A DNA stretch of 64,000 nucleotides from Kineosporia rhizophila (GCF_021277265.1 NZ_JAJSOH010000016.1:62001-126000); one strand, 5' to 3'. Counted from the first letter of the stretch, positions 18,470 to 27,335 are shown. Translations and numbers: made by a program. The notes: generated by a model from the letters alone, not told the origin.

Positions 18470-18862
18470 TCAGAGCTGACGAGACGCGGCGGCGCTGAGC
18501 GAAAGCACCTGCTGCACAGCCGCCTCCACGTCGTCGGCACTGGCCGCCTCGTGCAGGGCGACGACCGGGACGCTCAGCTCCCGGATCACCCGCCAGCTCA
18601 CCTCCGGGTGCAGGCTGCCGCACAGGATGATCGATCCTGCCCCGGCCTCCCGCATCGACGCCGCCCGCTCCCCGAGCAGCCCGGCGGCCCCGTCCCAGTC
18701 GACGGTGACCTGGAGGTACTCGAGCTCGTGATCGTCCACCCAGTCGAGCAGGAGGCGGGTTCCCCGCGCATCGTCCCGCTGCCGCAGCACCTCCTTGGCC
18801 AGACGGTAGTAGCGCGCCGTCTCGGACCAGTTGGTCCCGCCGAGCAATCCGATCGTTCTCAC
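18470..18862 (-). CDS. Half-length aspartate/glutamate racemase-like protein
   Basis: 130 residues from GTG at 18862. The N-terminus TIGLLGGTNWSETARYYRLA is the clear start of the Asp/Glu racemase family (usual form IGLLGGMSWEST..YY). Family members are about 230 residues with two lobes and a catalytic Cys in each. Here the protein ends at about the lobe boundary, and the first catalytic motif (usually CTNTMH) reads ILCGSLHPEV, so the cysteine stays but the loop is shortened. It is either a degenerate remnant or a small binding protein. Co-directional with the GNAT gene 8 bp downstream. Confidence 0.65.
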   Translation of the reverse strand: MRTIGLLGGTNWSETARYYRLAKEVLRQRDDARGTRLLLDWVDDHELEYLQVTVDWDGAAGLLGERAASMREAGAGSIILCGSLHPEVSWRVIRELSVPVVALHEAASADDVEAAVQQVLSLSAAASRQL

Positions 18863-19025
18863 TGCGGATCGTCCTTCTCTCGTCCTGGCCGCCGCGTCCT
18901 TCACCGCGGCTGCGGTGGAACCAGTAACGGGCCGGACGGGACGAGCGAGAAAGACCTTGACCGAACTCTGACGGCGCGCATCCCCTTCCTGACAGGAATC
19001 TGACGCCGACCCGAACCGAACTGGG

Positions 19026-19068
19026 GACGCGGGTGGGCACCGATCGCGCATCGGTGCCCACCCGCGTC
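19026..19068 (-). terminator. Long hairpin downstream of the PAS gene
   Basis: A perfect 19-bp stem (19026-19044 with 19050-19068) with a CGCGC loop, 48 bp after the PAS-gene stop. It is the strongest stem in the window and probably terminates that transcript. Confidence 0.8.
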
Positions 19069-19116
19069 CTCAGGTCGGCTTCCCGGGCCTTCCCGGCCCG
19101 GCCTCGTGATCCGGGA

Positions 19117-21039
19117 TCAGGTGGTGCCGCTCATCGCGGCCACCTGGGCGTTGAGCTGCTGTTCGAGGCGGACCTGGTCGGTGATGTCGTAGGCGTACTT
19201 GATCACCCGCACCGGGTGGCCGGACAGGTCGAGGATTGGGTTGTAGCTGGACTGGATCCACACGTCCCGGCCCCCCTTGCCGACCCGGTGGAAGCGGCCG
19301 GAGCGGAACTCGCCGCTGCGCAGCCGGGCCCAGAACTCCAGGTACTCGTCGGAGGTGGCGTAGTCGCCGGTGCAGAACATCCGGTGGTGCTGACCGACGA
19401 TCTCGGTCAGCGAGTAGCCCATGGTGCGCAGGAAGTTCTCGTTCGCGGTGAGGATCCGCCCGTCGAGGCTGAACTCGACCACCGCCTGCGAGCGGTCGAT
19501 CGCCGCGACCCGGCTCTCGAAGTCGGCGTTGCGCAGCTTCTCGGCGGTGACGTCGTGGGCGAACTTGACCACCTTGACCGGCCTGCCGTCGGCGTCGAGG
19601 ATCGGGTTGTAGGTGGCCCGGATCCACACCTCGCGGCCGTCCTTGGCGATCCGGCGGTACTCGGCGGAGTGGAAGTCGCCGCGGGCCAGCTTGTCCCAGA
19701 ACGCCGCGTACTCGGGGGTGCCGGTCTCGTTGGGGGCCACGAACAGCCGGTGGTGCTGGCCCCGGACCTCCTCCAGGGTGTAGCCCATCAGCTCGAGGAA
19801 GGCGTCGTTGGCGTCCAGAACGACACCCTCGAGGTCGAACTCGATCACCGCCTGGGAGCGCCGGATCGCGGTGATCTTGCCCTCGAAGTCGGCGTTGCGG
19901 GCCTTGGCCAGGGTGATGTCGCTGGCGAACTTGACCACCTTCCAGGGCTTGCCGTTCAGCCCGAAGATCGGGTTGTAGGTGGCCTGGAGCCAGACGTCGC
20001 GGTTGTCCTTGCCGTAGCGGTGGAACTCGCCGGAGACGAACTCGCCCTCGGCGAGACTGCGCCAGAAGTCGGCGTACTCGTGCGACTGCGCGGTCTCGGG
20101 CGCGACGAACATCCGGTGGTGCCGGCCGACGACGTCGTCGCGGGTGTAGCCGACGGCGTTCAGGAAGTTGTCGTTGACGTCGAGAATGTGCCCGTCCAGG
20201 TCGAACTCGATCACCGCCTGCGAGCGGTTGATCGCTGCTACCTTGCCCTCGAACTCGGCGTTGGCCAGCTTGGCGGCGGTCACGTCGACCGCGAACTTGA
20301 CCACCTTCCAGGGCTTTCCGTCGATGCCCAGGATCGGGTTGTAGACGGCCTGCAGCCAGACCTCACGGCCGTCCTTGCCCAGCCGGTGGAACTCGCCGGA
20401 GACGAACTCGCCGGCCCCCAGGTGCCGCCAGAACTCCTGGTAGGCAGCGGACTTGGCATCCTCCGGGGTGACGAACATGCGGTGGTGCTGGCCCACGACC
20501 TCGGAGCGGGAGTAGCCGACCAGGGCCAGGAAGTTGTCGTTGGCGTCGAGGATGTGACCTTCCAGGTCGAACTCGATCACCGCCTGGGAACGGTTGATCG
20601 CCTGGATCTTGCCCTGCGCGTCGGCGGTGGCCCGCTTGCCGGGGGTGACGTCGAGCGCGTACTCGACCACCTTCACCACCTGGTCGGTGGCGTTGCGCAC
20701 GGGCAGGAAGGTGGAGCGGATCCAGAGATCCTGGTGCACGTCCTGCCAGACCAGCCGGAACTCCCCGGTCGGGTTGCTGCCGGTGCGCAGCTGCTCCCAC
20801 AGGCCGGTGTACTCGGCCGACGCGGCGACGTCGGACGACACGAACGCCCGGTGCTCCTGGCCGACGATGCCGTCCGCAGCGTGGCCCACCAGGTCGGCGA
20901 ACTGCTGGTTGGCCCGCAGCAGCTTGCCGTCGGGGCTGTACTCGGCCGTGGCCGAGCCGCGTTCGTAGGCCTCGACCAGGCTGGTGAGCTCGGCCAGCCG
21001 CTCGAGCTGGTCCTGGGTGAGGGCCGTCTGATCCGACAA
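19117..21039 (-). CDS. Five-PAS-domain sensory protein with no recognised output domain
   Basis: 640 residues composed almost wholly of five PAS domains with a period of about 122 residues. Each unit carries the same order: SQAVIEFDLEGHILDANDNF, a GYxxxEVVGxHHRMFV loop, GEFHRxGKDGREVWLQAxYNPI, and VVKFAxDVT at the end (PAC). The first unit is the most diverged (GQEHRAFVSSD). There is no histidine kinase, GGDEF, HAMP, methyl-accepting or DNA-binding domain; only about 20 residues (EQQLNAQVAAM) follow the last PAS. The HHRMF-type PAS usually precedes chemoreceptor signalling domains. TTG at 21039 follows GGAGGA by 6 bp, which favours it over the GTG at 21063. Likely a ligand- or redox-sensing adaptor. 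Confidence 0.85.
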   Translation of the reverse strand: MSDQTALTQDQLERLAELTSLVEAYERGSATAEYSPDGKLLRANQQFADLVGHAADGIVGQEHRAFVSSDVAASAEYTGLWEQLRTGSNPTGEFRLVWQDVHQDLWIRSTFLPVRNATDQVVKVVEYALDVTPGKRATADAQGKIQAINRSQAVIEFDLEGHILDANDNFLALVGYSRSEVVGQHHRMFVTPEDAKSAAYQEFWRHLGAGEFVSGEFHRLGKDGREVWLQAVYNPILGIDGKPWKVVKFAVDVTAAKLANAEFEGKVAAINRSQAVIEFDLDGHILDVNDNFLNAVGYTRDDVVGRHHRMFVAPETAQSHEYADFWRSLAEGEFVSGEFHRYGKDNRDVWLQATYNPIFGLNGKPWKVVKFASDITLAKARNADFEGKITAIRRSQAVIEFDLEGVVLDANDAFLELMGYTLEEVRGQHHRLFVAPNETGTPEYAAFWDKLARGDFHSAEYRRIAKDGREVWIRATYNPILDADGRPVKVVKFAHDVTAEKLRNADFESRVAAIDRSQAVVEFSLDGRILTANENFLRTMGYSLTEIVGQHHRMFCTGDYATSDEYLEFWARLRSGEFRSGRFHRVGKGGRDVWIQSSYNPILDLSGHPVRVIKYAYDITDQVRLEQQLNAQVAAMSGTT

Positions 21040-21189
21040 AAGGATTCCTCCCGCTCGCAGCACAGCTGCCCGACGTGGCAGGAGCGTCGTCGGCGGCGGG
21101 CGCCGGGGGCCTGAGCACCCCGGACGGCCCTCACCCGATCAGCTCAGCGCGGCGGCCGGGCCCGGCGTGGGCCCGGCCGGGGCGACCTC

Positions 21190-21735
21190 TCAGCCGGCCC
21201 TGCGCAGCGAGACGGTCGGGAAGTCGACCGGCACGTCCAGGGCGATGTTCACGTAGTTGGTGAACAGGTTCAGCGCGACCTGGGCGATGGTCTCGACGAT
21301 CTGCTCGTCGTCCCAGCCGTGCTCCCGCAGCTTCTCGACGTCGGCGGCCGAGACCTGGCCGCGCTCGTTCACCAGCTTCAGGGCGAAGTCGAGCAGGGCC
21401 GCGACCTTCGGGTCCTCGGACCGGCCGTCCTGCGCGGCGCTGAGCGCGTCCTTGCTCAGGCCGGCCTTGCGCCCGAGCGCGGTGTGGGCGGCCAGGCAGT
21501 ACTCGCAGGCGTTGCGGTTGGCCACCGCCACGGCGATCTGCTCACCGAGGGCGGGCCCGAGCGTGCCCCCGCCGAAGGCGCCGAACGCGCCCCACAGGCT
21601 CTGCAGGGCGGCCGGGGAGTTGGCCACCGCCTTGAACATCGCCGGCACGGTTCCGAACGCGGCGTTGATCTGGTCCAGCTGCTCCTTGACCGGGCCGGTG
21701 GCGGACTCGCGGTCGACGAGCGGGACGTTGGCCAT
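21190..21735 (-). CDS. AhpD-like carboxymuconolactone decarboxylase-family protein
   Basis: 181 residues. The AhpD-type redox motif NACEYCLAAHTALGRKAGLS has the CxxC and downstream His of peroxidase-linked alkylhydroperoxidase D proteins. The N-terminal half is the helical FGTVPAMFKAVANSPAALQ pattern of the same family, and the C-terminus has NLFTNYVNIALDVPVDFP. ATG at 21735 follows a GGAG element. It lies divergent to the AraC gene 128 bp away, which probably controls it. Expected role: disposal of peroxides or reactive electrophiles. Confidence 0.85.
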   Translation of the reverse strand: MANVPLVDRESATGPVKEQLDQINAAFGTVPAMFKAVANSPAALQSLWGAFGAFGGGTLGPALGEQIAVAVANRNACEYCLAAHTALGRKAGLSKDALSAAQDGRSEDPKVAALLDFALKLVNERGQVSAADVEKLREHGWDDEQIVETIAQVALNLFTNYVNIALDVPVDFPTVSLRRAG

Positions 21736-21863
21736 GACAGGCTCCTTGTTCTTGTTCCTCGTCCCACCTGATCGGTGGGCCGTGAGACAAGACTGCAGCC
21801 AGCGGCCGGACGATACGTGCCAGAAAGTCTTCACTTCTTAGCCGATCGTCCTAGACTGGCCCG

Positions 21864-22739
21864 GTGAGCGACTTCGACCGCATCTCGCCGCTGCTGCAGA
21901 TGTTCCGGGTCAGCACCAGCCTGTTCCACACCGGGCCCCTGTGCGGCGTGACCACCTTCGCCGCCCAGCCCGGCCGCGGGTTCCTGCACGTGCTGCGCCA
22001 GGGCGAGATGGCGGTGACCCACCAGGAGCCCGGAGGTGGGCTGCAGCGCCTGGAGATCGACCGCCCCACCCTGCTGTTCTACCCACGCCCGCTGGAGCAC
22101 GCCTTCCACAACGCCCCCACCGAAGACTCGGACTTCGCCTGCGCCGCCCTCGACTTCGACGGCGGGCCCACCCACCCGATCGTGCGCGCCCTGCCCCCGG
22201 TGATCGTGCTCCCGCTCGCCGACGTCGCCGGGCTCGACCCGGCCCTGCAGCTGCTCTTCGACGAGGTCGACCAGGTGCGCTGCGGCCGCCGCCTGGTCGC
22301 CGACCGCCTCTTCGAGGTGGTCCTGATCCAGCTGCTGCGCTGGATCCTCGACCACGTGAACGAACTCGGCCTGCCCTCCGGCCTGTTCACCGGGCTGGCC
22401 GACCCCCGCCTGGCCCCGTTGCTCCTGGCCCTGCACGAATCCCCCTCGCAGAACTGGGATCTGGAGACCATGGCCCGGGAGGCCAAGATGTCCCGCAGCG
22501 CGTTCGCCGCGCACTTCAAGAAGCAGATCGGCCTGGCCCCCGGCGAGTACCTCACCCAGTGGCGCCTCACGCTGGCCCAGCAGCAGTTGCGCGCCGGCGC
22601 CCCGGTGGCCTCCGTGGCCGCACACCTCGGTTACGCCAACGCCTCGTCCTTCTCCCGGGTCTTCACCCAGCACCTGGGCAGTTCCCCGCGTGCCTGGGTG
22701 GGTTCCGGTGGCGCTACGCATGAACAAACTGCTCTCTGA
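21864..22739 (+). CDS. AraC-family regulator with cupin N-domain
   Basis: 291 residues. Residues 1-170 form the cupin_6-type sensing domain (SLFHTGPLCGVTTFAAQPGR, LLFYPRPLEHAFHNAPTEDS). The C-terminal about 100 residues carry two helix-turn-helices: WDLETMAREAKMSRSAFAAH and VASVAAHLGYANASSFSRVF, ending with the family signature near HLGSSPRAW. GTG start at 21864. Divergent from the AhpD-like gene; this pairing is common and suggests the AhpD gene is the target. Confidence 0.85.
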   Translation: MSDFDRISPLLQMFRVSTSLFHTGPLCGVTTFAAQPGRGFLHVLRQGEMAVTHQEPGGGLQRLEIDRPTLLFYPRPLEHAFHNAPTEDSDFACAALDFDGGPTHPIVRALPPVIVLPLADVAGLDPALQLLFDEVDQVRCGRRLVADRLFEVVLIQLLRWILDHVNELGLPSGLFTGLADPRLAPLLLALHESPSQNWDLETMAREAKMSRSAFAAHFKKQIGLAPGEYLTQWRLTLAQQQLRAGAPVASVAAHLGYANASSFSRVFTQHLGSSPRAWVGSGGATHEQTAL

Positions 22740-22792
22740 CGACACTTTGTTCCTGCGCAGAGCCCGGGACGTGATCGGGGGATCATGAACGG

Positions 22793-23716
22793 ATGGCGGA
22801 GGAACTGGACGAGAGCCTGGTGCGGTCGGCGCAGGCCGGCGACATGGCCGCGTTCGCGGCGCTGGTCGAGCGGCACCGGGCCGCTCTGCGGGCCACCGCG
22901 ATCGCCCTGCTCGGATACACCGACGACGCCGAGGACGCGGTGCAGGACGCTCTGCTCACCGCCCTGCAACGGTTACCCGAGCTACGCGAGCCCAGCGCCG
23001 TCGTCCCCTGGTTGAAAGCTGCGGTGCGCAACAACTGCCGCCAGCAACTGCGGGCACGCAAGGCGGTGCCGGTGGCCGACCCCGGACTGCTGCTGCCGCC
23101 GGTGACTTCGCCTGGCGAAGAGAGGCTTGAGCAGGCCGCCACCGCAGACTGGATCCGCCGCGGCCTGGACGGGCTGTCGGCGCCGATCCGCGAGGTCATG
23201 ATGCTGCGCTACTTCAGCGGGGTCACGCAGTACCGGCAGATCGCGGCGTTGTGCGGCATCTCCCCCGACACGGTGGCGAGCCGGCTCCGGGACGGGCGGA
23301 GGGCCCTGGCCCAGCAGCTCCGGCAGACCGCGGAGGCCTCGTTCGACGAGGCCGGGGCCCGGGCCGAGGCCTGGCACCGGGAGTCGGCCCAGATCGTCGG
23401 GTCGATGCTCGACGGCAGCTTCGGCACGGTCGTCGAGGACTGGTACCACCCGCACGCCCTGGTCGATGTCATGGGCCTCATTCACGGCGACCGTTCGCTG
23501 CTGCTGGACATGCTGGACTGGACGTTCAGTGCAGACGTCGGGGTGCGGCTGCATCACACGATGGCCAGCAAGGACGTGCTGCTGTGGGAGGCGGACTTCG
23601 TCAATCCGCCGTCGGACCCGGAGCACTGCCCGCCCACCATGGTTGCGCTGTTCAGCCTGGAACAGGGCCGGGTGGCGCGGATGGGTATCTCCTACGGCAC
23701 GCACCATCCGGGCTGA
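22793..23716 (+). CDS. ECF sigma factor with C-terminal SnoaL-like domain
   Basis: 307 residues. Region 2 is seen in DDAEDAVQDALLTALQRLPE, region 4 in LDGLSAPIREVMMLRYFSGV followed by the HTH ISPDTVASRLRDGRRALAQQ. After residue 180 a SnoaL/NTF2-like domain follows (DGSFGTVVEDWYHPHALVDV to the end), which replaces an anti-sigma factor as an internal regulator in ECF41-type sigmas. The YxxC-type DGPGGR linker of canonical ECF41 is not seen. The methyltransferase 93 bp downstream may be a target. No separate anti-sigma gene is present. Confidence 0.8.
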   Translation: MAEELDESLVRSAQAGDMAAFAALVERHRAALRATAIALLGYTDDAEDAVQDALLTALQRLPELREPSAVVPWLKAAVRNNCRQQLRARKAVPVADPGLLLPPVTSPGEERLEQAATADWIRRGLDGLSAPIREVMMLRYFSGVTQYRQIAALCGISPDTVASRLRDGRRALAQQLRQTAEASFDEAGARAEAWHRESAQIVGSMLDGSFGTVVEDWYHPHALVDVMGLIHGDRSLLLDMLDWTFSADVGVRLHHTMASKDVLLWEADFVNPPSDPEHCPPTMVALFSLEQGRVARMGISYGTHHPG

Positions 23717-23809
23717 GACCCGGATCACAGCAGATTCGGCGCAGTTTCCGGCGACCTGCGGCATCCAGTCCCGTCCGCCCGAGAAGACGAGCGCATTGGA
23801 GACTGAACC

Positions 23810-24784
23810 ATGTCCGAGCAGCAGCCGGCGCTGATCGAGGCCCTGGGGGCCCGCGGCGTGATCCGCGAGTGGGCGAAGGGCGCGCAGACGCTGGCCATCC
23901 TGGAAGCCGTGCACCGGCTGGGCTGGCTGGACACGCTGCGTGAACCCACCCCGCTCCCCGACCTGACCACACCGTCCTGGGCGCCCGAGCGCACCCAAGG
24001 CGTGACAGACGTCCTCAAGCAGGTCGGTGTGGTGACCGAGACCGCGGGCGCCTACCAACTGACGCCCGCGTTCGCCGCCTTGGTCAACGGGGCCTCGGGG
24101 GTAGATCTGGAGAGTGTGCTGGCCTCGGTGCGCCTCGACCTGGCCGCCCTGGAGAAGCTGGACGGCACGGTCCCTGGCCTGACCGGCACCGAGGCGTTGA
24201 TCGTGGCTAAAGATTCGGGGGTTGTGGCCGATCCGGTGACGCAGATGCTCTACCGGTCTGTGTACGCGGCAATTCCCGAGGTCGAGGCCGAATTGGCCGG
24301 TGGCGGGCCGATGCTCGATCTGGGCTGCGGTATCGGCGGAGCGCTGCTGACCACGGCGCAGCTGTATCCGCACCTGAAGCTCCTCGGCGTGGACATCGTG
24401 CCCGAGGTTGTGGCCGAGGCCGAGCGCCGCCGCGACGAACTGGGCCTGACCGAGCAGGTGCAGTTGCGGTGCGCTGATGCCCAGACGCTCGACGAGCGGG
24501 CCGTTTTCAAGGTGGCCTACTGGGCGCAGGCGTTCTTCCCCGACAACAGCCGGCCCGGCACGCTGAGCGCGCTGCGCCGGGCGCTGACCGCCGACGGGCT
24601 GCTGGTGTTGCAGGAGCAGCCCGCCGGCCCGACCGATGTGGTGCAGCAGGGGCTGCGCGGGATCGCGGCGGGGCGTACGGCCGAAGAACTGGCGGCGGAG
24701 GCCCGGGCAGCCGGGTTCGTGCTGGTGCGTCAGGTGACCACCAACCTCGGCAATCTCGCGGTGATGCGCAACCAGCAGCAGTAG
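23810..24784 (+). CDS. Class I SAM-dependent methyltransferase
   Basis: 324 residues. After a helical N-terminal domain of about 150 residues comes a Rossmann methyltransferase fold with the motif I loop MLDLGCGIGGALLTTAQLYP, acidic loop LLGVDIVPEVVAEAERRRDE, and post-I LRCADAQTLDERAV. This layout (dimerisation helices plus MTase) is that of O-methyltransferase-like proteins of natural product metabolism, but no biosynthetic genes are near. It ends before a clear terminator at 24792. Confidence 0.8.
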   Translation: MSEQQPALIEALGARGVIREWAKGAQTLAILEAVHRLGWLDTLREPTPLPDLTTPSWAPERTQGVTDVLKQVGVVTETAGAYQLTPAFAALVNGASGVDLESVLASVRLDLAALEKLDGTVPGLTGTEALIVAKDSGVVADPVTQMLYRSVYAAIPEVEAELAGGGPMLDLGCGIGGALLTTAQLYPHLKLLGVDIVPEVVAEAERRRDELGLTEQVQLRCADAQTLDERAVFKVAYWAQAFFPDNSRPGTLSALRRALTADGLLVLQEQPAGPTDVVQQGLRGIAAGRTAEELAAEARAAGFVLVRQVTTNLGNLAVMRNQQQ

Positions 24785-24791
24785 TTCGGGC

Positions 24792-24822
24792 GGGCCGCGA
24801 CGGTATCTGGTCGTCGCGGCCC
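24792..24822 (+). terminator. Intrinsic terminator
   Basis: GGGCCGCGACG pairs with CGTCGCGGCCC around a 9-base loop, followed by TTTCGCTCCCCTTTC. This is the clearest Rho-independent signal in the window and closes the methyltransferase transcript. Confidence 0.85.
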
Positions 24823-24922
24823 TTTCGCTCCCCTTTCGACTGGCCTTCCGCAGGCTTTCGGGGGCGCATGCTGAGGTTTACGTCATGCCGGATTCTCGCC
24901 CTCAGGCCCGGGCCTGCGCCCG

Positions 24923-25891
24923 ATGACCTTCCTCTCCCCGTGGTTCCTCCTGCTCCTGGTCCCCCTGGCCGGGTTCTTGGTCGCCGCGCTCTTCGTCAGC
25001 CGCCGGCGCCAGCACTTCGCCGCCCGCTTCGCCTCCCCGGACATGCTGCAACGACTCGTTCCCGAACGACCGGGCTGGCGCCGCTCGCTGACCGGCGGCC
25101 TGGGCCTGGTGTCGCTGGTACTGCTCGTGACCGCGGCGGCCCGGCCGGAGGCGGACGTGCGGGTGCAGCGCGAGCAGGCCACCGTCATGATCGCGATCGA
25201 CGTGTCCGGCTCCATGCGCGCCACCGACGTGGAGCCCAACCGGCTCGAGGCGGCCAAGGCGGCGGGCATCCAGTTCGTGGACCAGCTTCCGGACGAGTAC
25301 CGCATCGGCCTGGTCTCTTTCGAGGGCTTCGCCACGGTGCTGGCTTCTCCGACGACCGATCACGCGGCCGTCCGCCGCGCCCTCACCGGCCTCTCGCTCG
25401 GGACCTCCACCGCCATCGGCGAAGGACTCTTCACCTCACTCGAGCAGGTGCGCGACCTGCAGACCCGGCTCACGCCCACCGATCCTGCCCAGACGGAGGA
25501 GATCCCGGCGCGGATCGTCCTGCTCTCCGACGGAACCAGTATCAATGGACGTCCTCCCGAGGCTGCCGCCGCAGCGGCGGCGAAGGCCGGGGTCCCGGTG
25601 TCGACGATCGCCTACGGCACCCCCGAAGGCGTGATCGACGAGGGCACCGAGCGCGAGCGGCGCGTACCGGCCGACGCCGAAACCCTGGCCCGGGTGGCGG
25701 ATCTGACCGGCGGAACGGCCTACCAGGCCGAGAGCGTGGAACAGCTGCGGCAGGTGTACGACGACATCGGTTCGTCGATCGCCTGGACCACCGAAGCCCG
25801 CGAACTGGCGCCCTATTTCGCTGCCGGCGCGTTCCTGTTCGCCCTGGTGGCCGCCGCCTTCTCGCTGCGGTGGTTCGCCCGGCTGATCTGA
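24923..25891 (+). CDS. BatA-type von Willebrand factor A membrane protein
   Basis: 322 residues. Two N-terminal membrane segments (LSPWFLLLLVPLAGFLVAAL and GLGLVSLVLLVTAAARPEAD) are followed by a VWA domain with an intact MIDAS: MIAIDVSGSMRATDVE (DxSxS), then LGTSTAIGEGL and LLSDGTSINGR. A C-terminal helix (FAAGAFLFALVAAAFSLRWF) closes it. The gene's start (ATG 24923) overlaps by ATGA the end of a 13-codon ORF that begins at 24885, which may couple translation. The MoxR ATPase and DUF58 genes usual in such operons are not present. Confidence 0.85.
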   Translation: MTFLSPWFLLLLVPLAGFLVAALFVSRRRQHFAARFASPDMLQRLVPERPGWRRSLTGGLGLVSLVLLVTAAARPEADVRVQREQATVMIAIDVSGSMRATDVEPNRLEAAKAAGIQFVDQLPDEYRIGLVSFEGFATVLASPTTDHAAVRRALTGLSLGTSTAIGEGLFTSLEQVRDLQTRLTPTDPAQTEEIPARIVLLSDGTSINGRPPEAAAAAAAKAGVPVSTIAYGTPEGVIDEGTERERRVPADAETLARVADLTGGTAYQAESVEQLRQVYDDIGSSIAWTTEARELAPYFAAGAFLFALVAAAFSLRWFARLI

Positions 25892-25895
25892 CCGG

Positions 25896-26723
25896 CTACA
25901 TCTCGGCGGCGGTTCCGGTCACCCGGACTCGTCCGTCGTCGGGGATCTCGACGCTGATCAGTGAGGGGCGGCCGGCTTCGGCGCCCTGCCGGACCTCGAT
26001 CGTGGCCGGGGTGGGCAGGTGGCCGCCGGCGCGCAGGTAGTAGCCCAGGCTGGCGGCGGCCGAGCCGGTGGCCGGGTCTTCGCGGATGCCGCCGCGCGGG
26101 AAGGGGTTGCGTGAGTGGAACTTGTCCTCGGCGAGGCGGTGGACCACCGGCACGGTGCCGTCCCAGCCGTTCTGGTTCTGCAGATTGAGGACGGCCTGGT
26201 CGTCGTGGTCGAGTCGGTCCAGTACGCCGGTGCGCACGAAGAGCAGGGGGTGCGGGTTGCCGCCCTGTACGAAGGCCGGCGGGAGTTCGGGGTCCAGGTC
26301 AGCGGGGGTCAGTCGCAGCGCAGCCAGTAGCGGGGTGAGCTGGTCGTCGTTCAGGGGGTGAACGGCGCTGTCGACCGCGGTGAGGGTGGCGGTCTCGGGA
26401 GTGACGGCGACGGGTACGTCTCCGCGCAGGGCGGTGGTCAAGGTGACCGTCGGGGCGGATCCGCGGCGGGCCAGGGCCACGCCGGAGGCGATGGTGGCGT
26501 GGCCGCAGAAGGCGATCTCGGCGCGGGGCGTGAAGTAACGCACGTGCGCCGCGTCGGCACTGATCCGGGACAGGAACGCGGTCTCGCTGAACCCCAGATC
26601 GGCCGCGATCTGCGCCATCTGCGTCTCGGTGAGGTCGTCGGCACCGGTCACCACCCCGGCCGGGTTGCCCGAGAGCGGATCCGTCCCGGGGGTGGTGAAG
26701 GCGCGGAACCTGAGGATCTCCAT
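25896..26723 (-). CDS. PhzF-family isomerase/epimerase
   Basis: 275 residues from ATG at 26723; the long frame upstream is overlap. It begins MEILRFRAFTTPGTDPLSGN followed by PAGVV, the PhzF start with NPAGVV. Catalytic Glu is expected in LGFSETAFLSR, and the second-domain glycine-rich region is FPRGGIREDPATGSAAASLG, in which the DPATGSA motif is conserved. The family isomerises DHHA in phenazine synthesis, but most members are of unknown substrate and no phz genes are present. Confidence 0.85.
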   Translation of the reverse strand: MEILRFRAFTTPGTDPLSGNPAGVVTGADDLTETQMAQIAADLGFSETAFLSRISADAAHVRYFTPRAEIAFCGHATIASGVALARRGSAPTVTLTTALRGDVPVAVTPETATLTAVDSAVHPLNDDQLTPLLAALRLTPADLDPELPPAFVQGGNPHPLLFVRTGVLDRLDHDDQAVLNLQNQNGWDGTVPVVHRLAEDKFHSRNPFPRGGIREDPATGSAAASLGYYLRAGGHLPTPATIEVRQGAEAGRPSLISVEIPDDGRVRVTGTAAEM

Positions 26724-26801
26724 GGTCGGCGACCGTAGCCCGGCGCAAGATCGTTCTCGCGGGCCAATCGGGCAGTACTGGCCTGGAGGTGAGCTGCTGT
26801 A

Positions 26802-27335
26802 ATGAGCGGCGTGACGATCAGACTGCGCGCGCTGGAACCGGACGACCTCGACTTCGTGCACACGCTCAACAACGACTCGAAGATCATGACGTACTGGTTC
26901 GAGGAGCCCTACGAGTCGCTGCAGGAACTGCGGGAGATCTACGCCCAGCACATCCACGACAACCGCGAGCGGCGCTTCGTCATCGAGGCCCCCGAGGGCG
27001 TGCGGGCCGGGATCGTCGAACTGGTGGAGATCGACTACATCCACCGCACCGCCGAGTTCCAGATCATCGTGGCGCCGGGCTTCCAGGGCCGGGGCTACGC
27101 CCGCGAGGCCACCACGCGGGCCCTCGACTACGCCTTCGCCGTGCTCAACCTGCACAAGGTCTACCTGATCGTCAGCGTGGAGAACCCCAAGGCGATCCAC
27201 ATCTACCAGCAGGCCGGCTTCGTCACCGAGGGCGAGCTGCGCGAGGAGTACTTCGCCGACGGCCGCTACCGCAACGCCCTGCGGATGGGGATCCTGCAGC
27301 ACGAGCACCTGGGCAGGACCGACCGCGAGAGCTGA
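26802..27335 (+). CDS. speG: Spermidine N1-acetyltransferase
   Basis: 177 residues close to the SpeG family along its whole length: IRLRALEPDDLDFVHTLNND, IMTYWFEEPYESLQELREIY, HIHDNRERRFVIEAPEGV, VEIDYIHRTAEFQIIVAPGF, GRGYAREATTRALDYAF and EYFADGRYRNALRMGI. GNAT acyl-CoA motif GFQGRGYA is intact. It acetylates spermidine/spermine to relieve polyamine toxicity. Divergent from the PhzF gene 78 bp away. A GTG at 26811 is a possible slightly shorter start. Confidence 0.9.
   Translation: MSGVTIRLRALEPDDLDFVHTLNNDSKIMTYWFEEPYESLQELREIYAQHIHDNRERRFVIEAPEGVRAGIVELVEIDYIHRTAEFQIIVAPGFQGRGYAREATTRALDYAFAVLNLHKVYLIVSVENPKAIHIYQQAGFVTEGELREEYFADGRYRNALRMGILQHEHLGRTDRES

Noticed and set aside
19033..21114. 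A 693-codon plus-strand frame opposite the PAS gene
   Set aside because: Its repeats (DELALGE, VELDHRLRAVDR) are only the reverse reading of the PAS repeat; the minus-strand gene has clear motifs, ribosome site and terminator.
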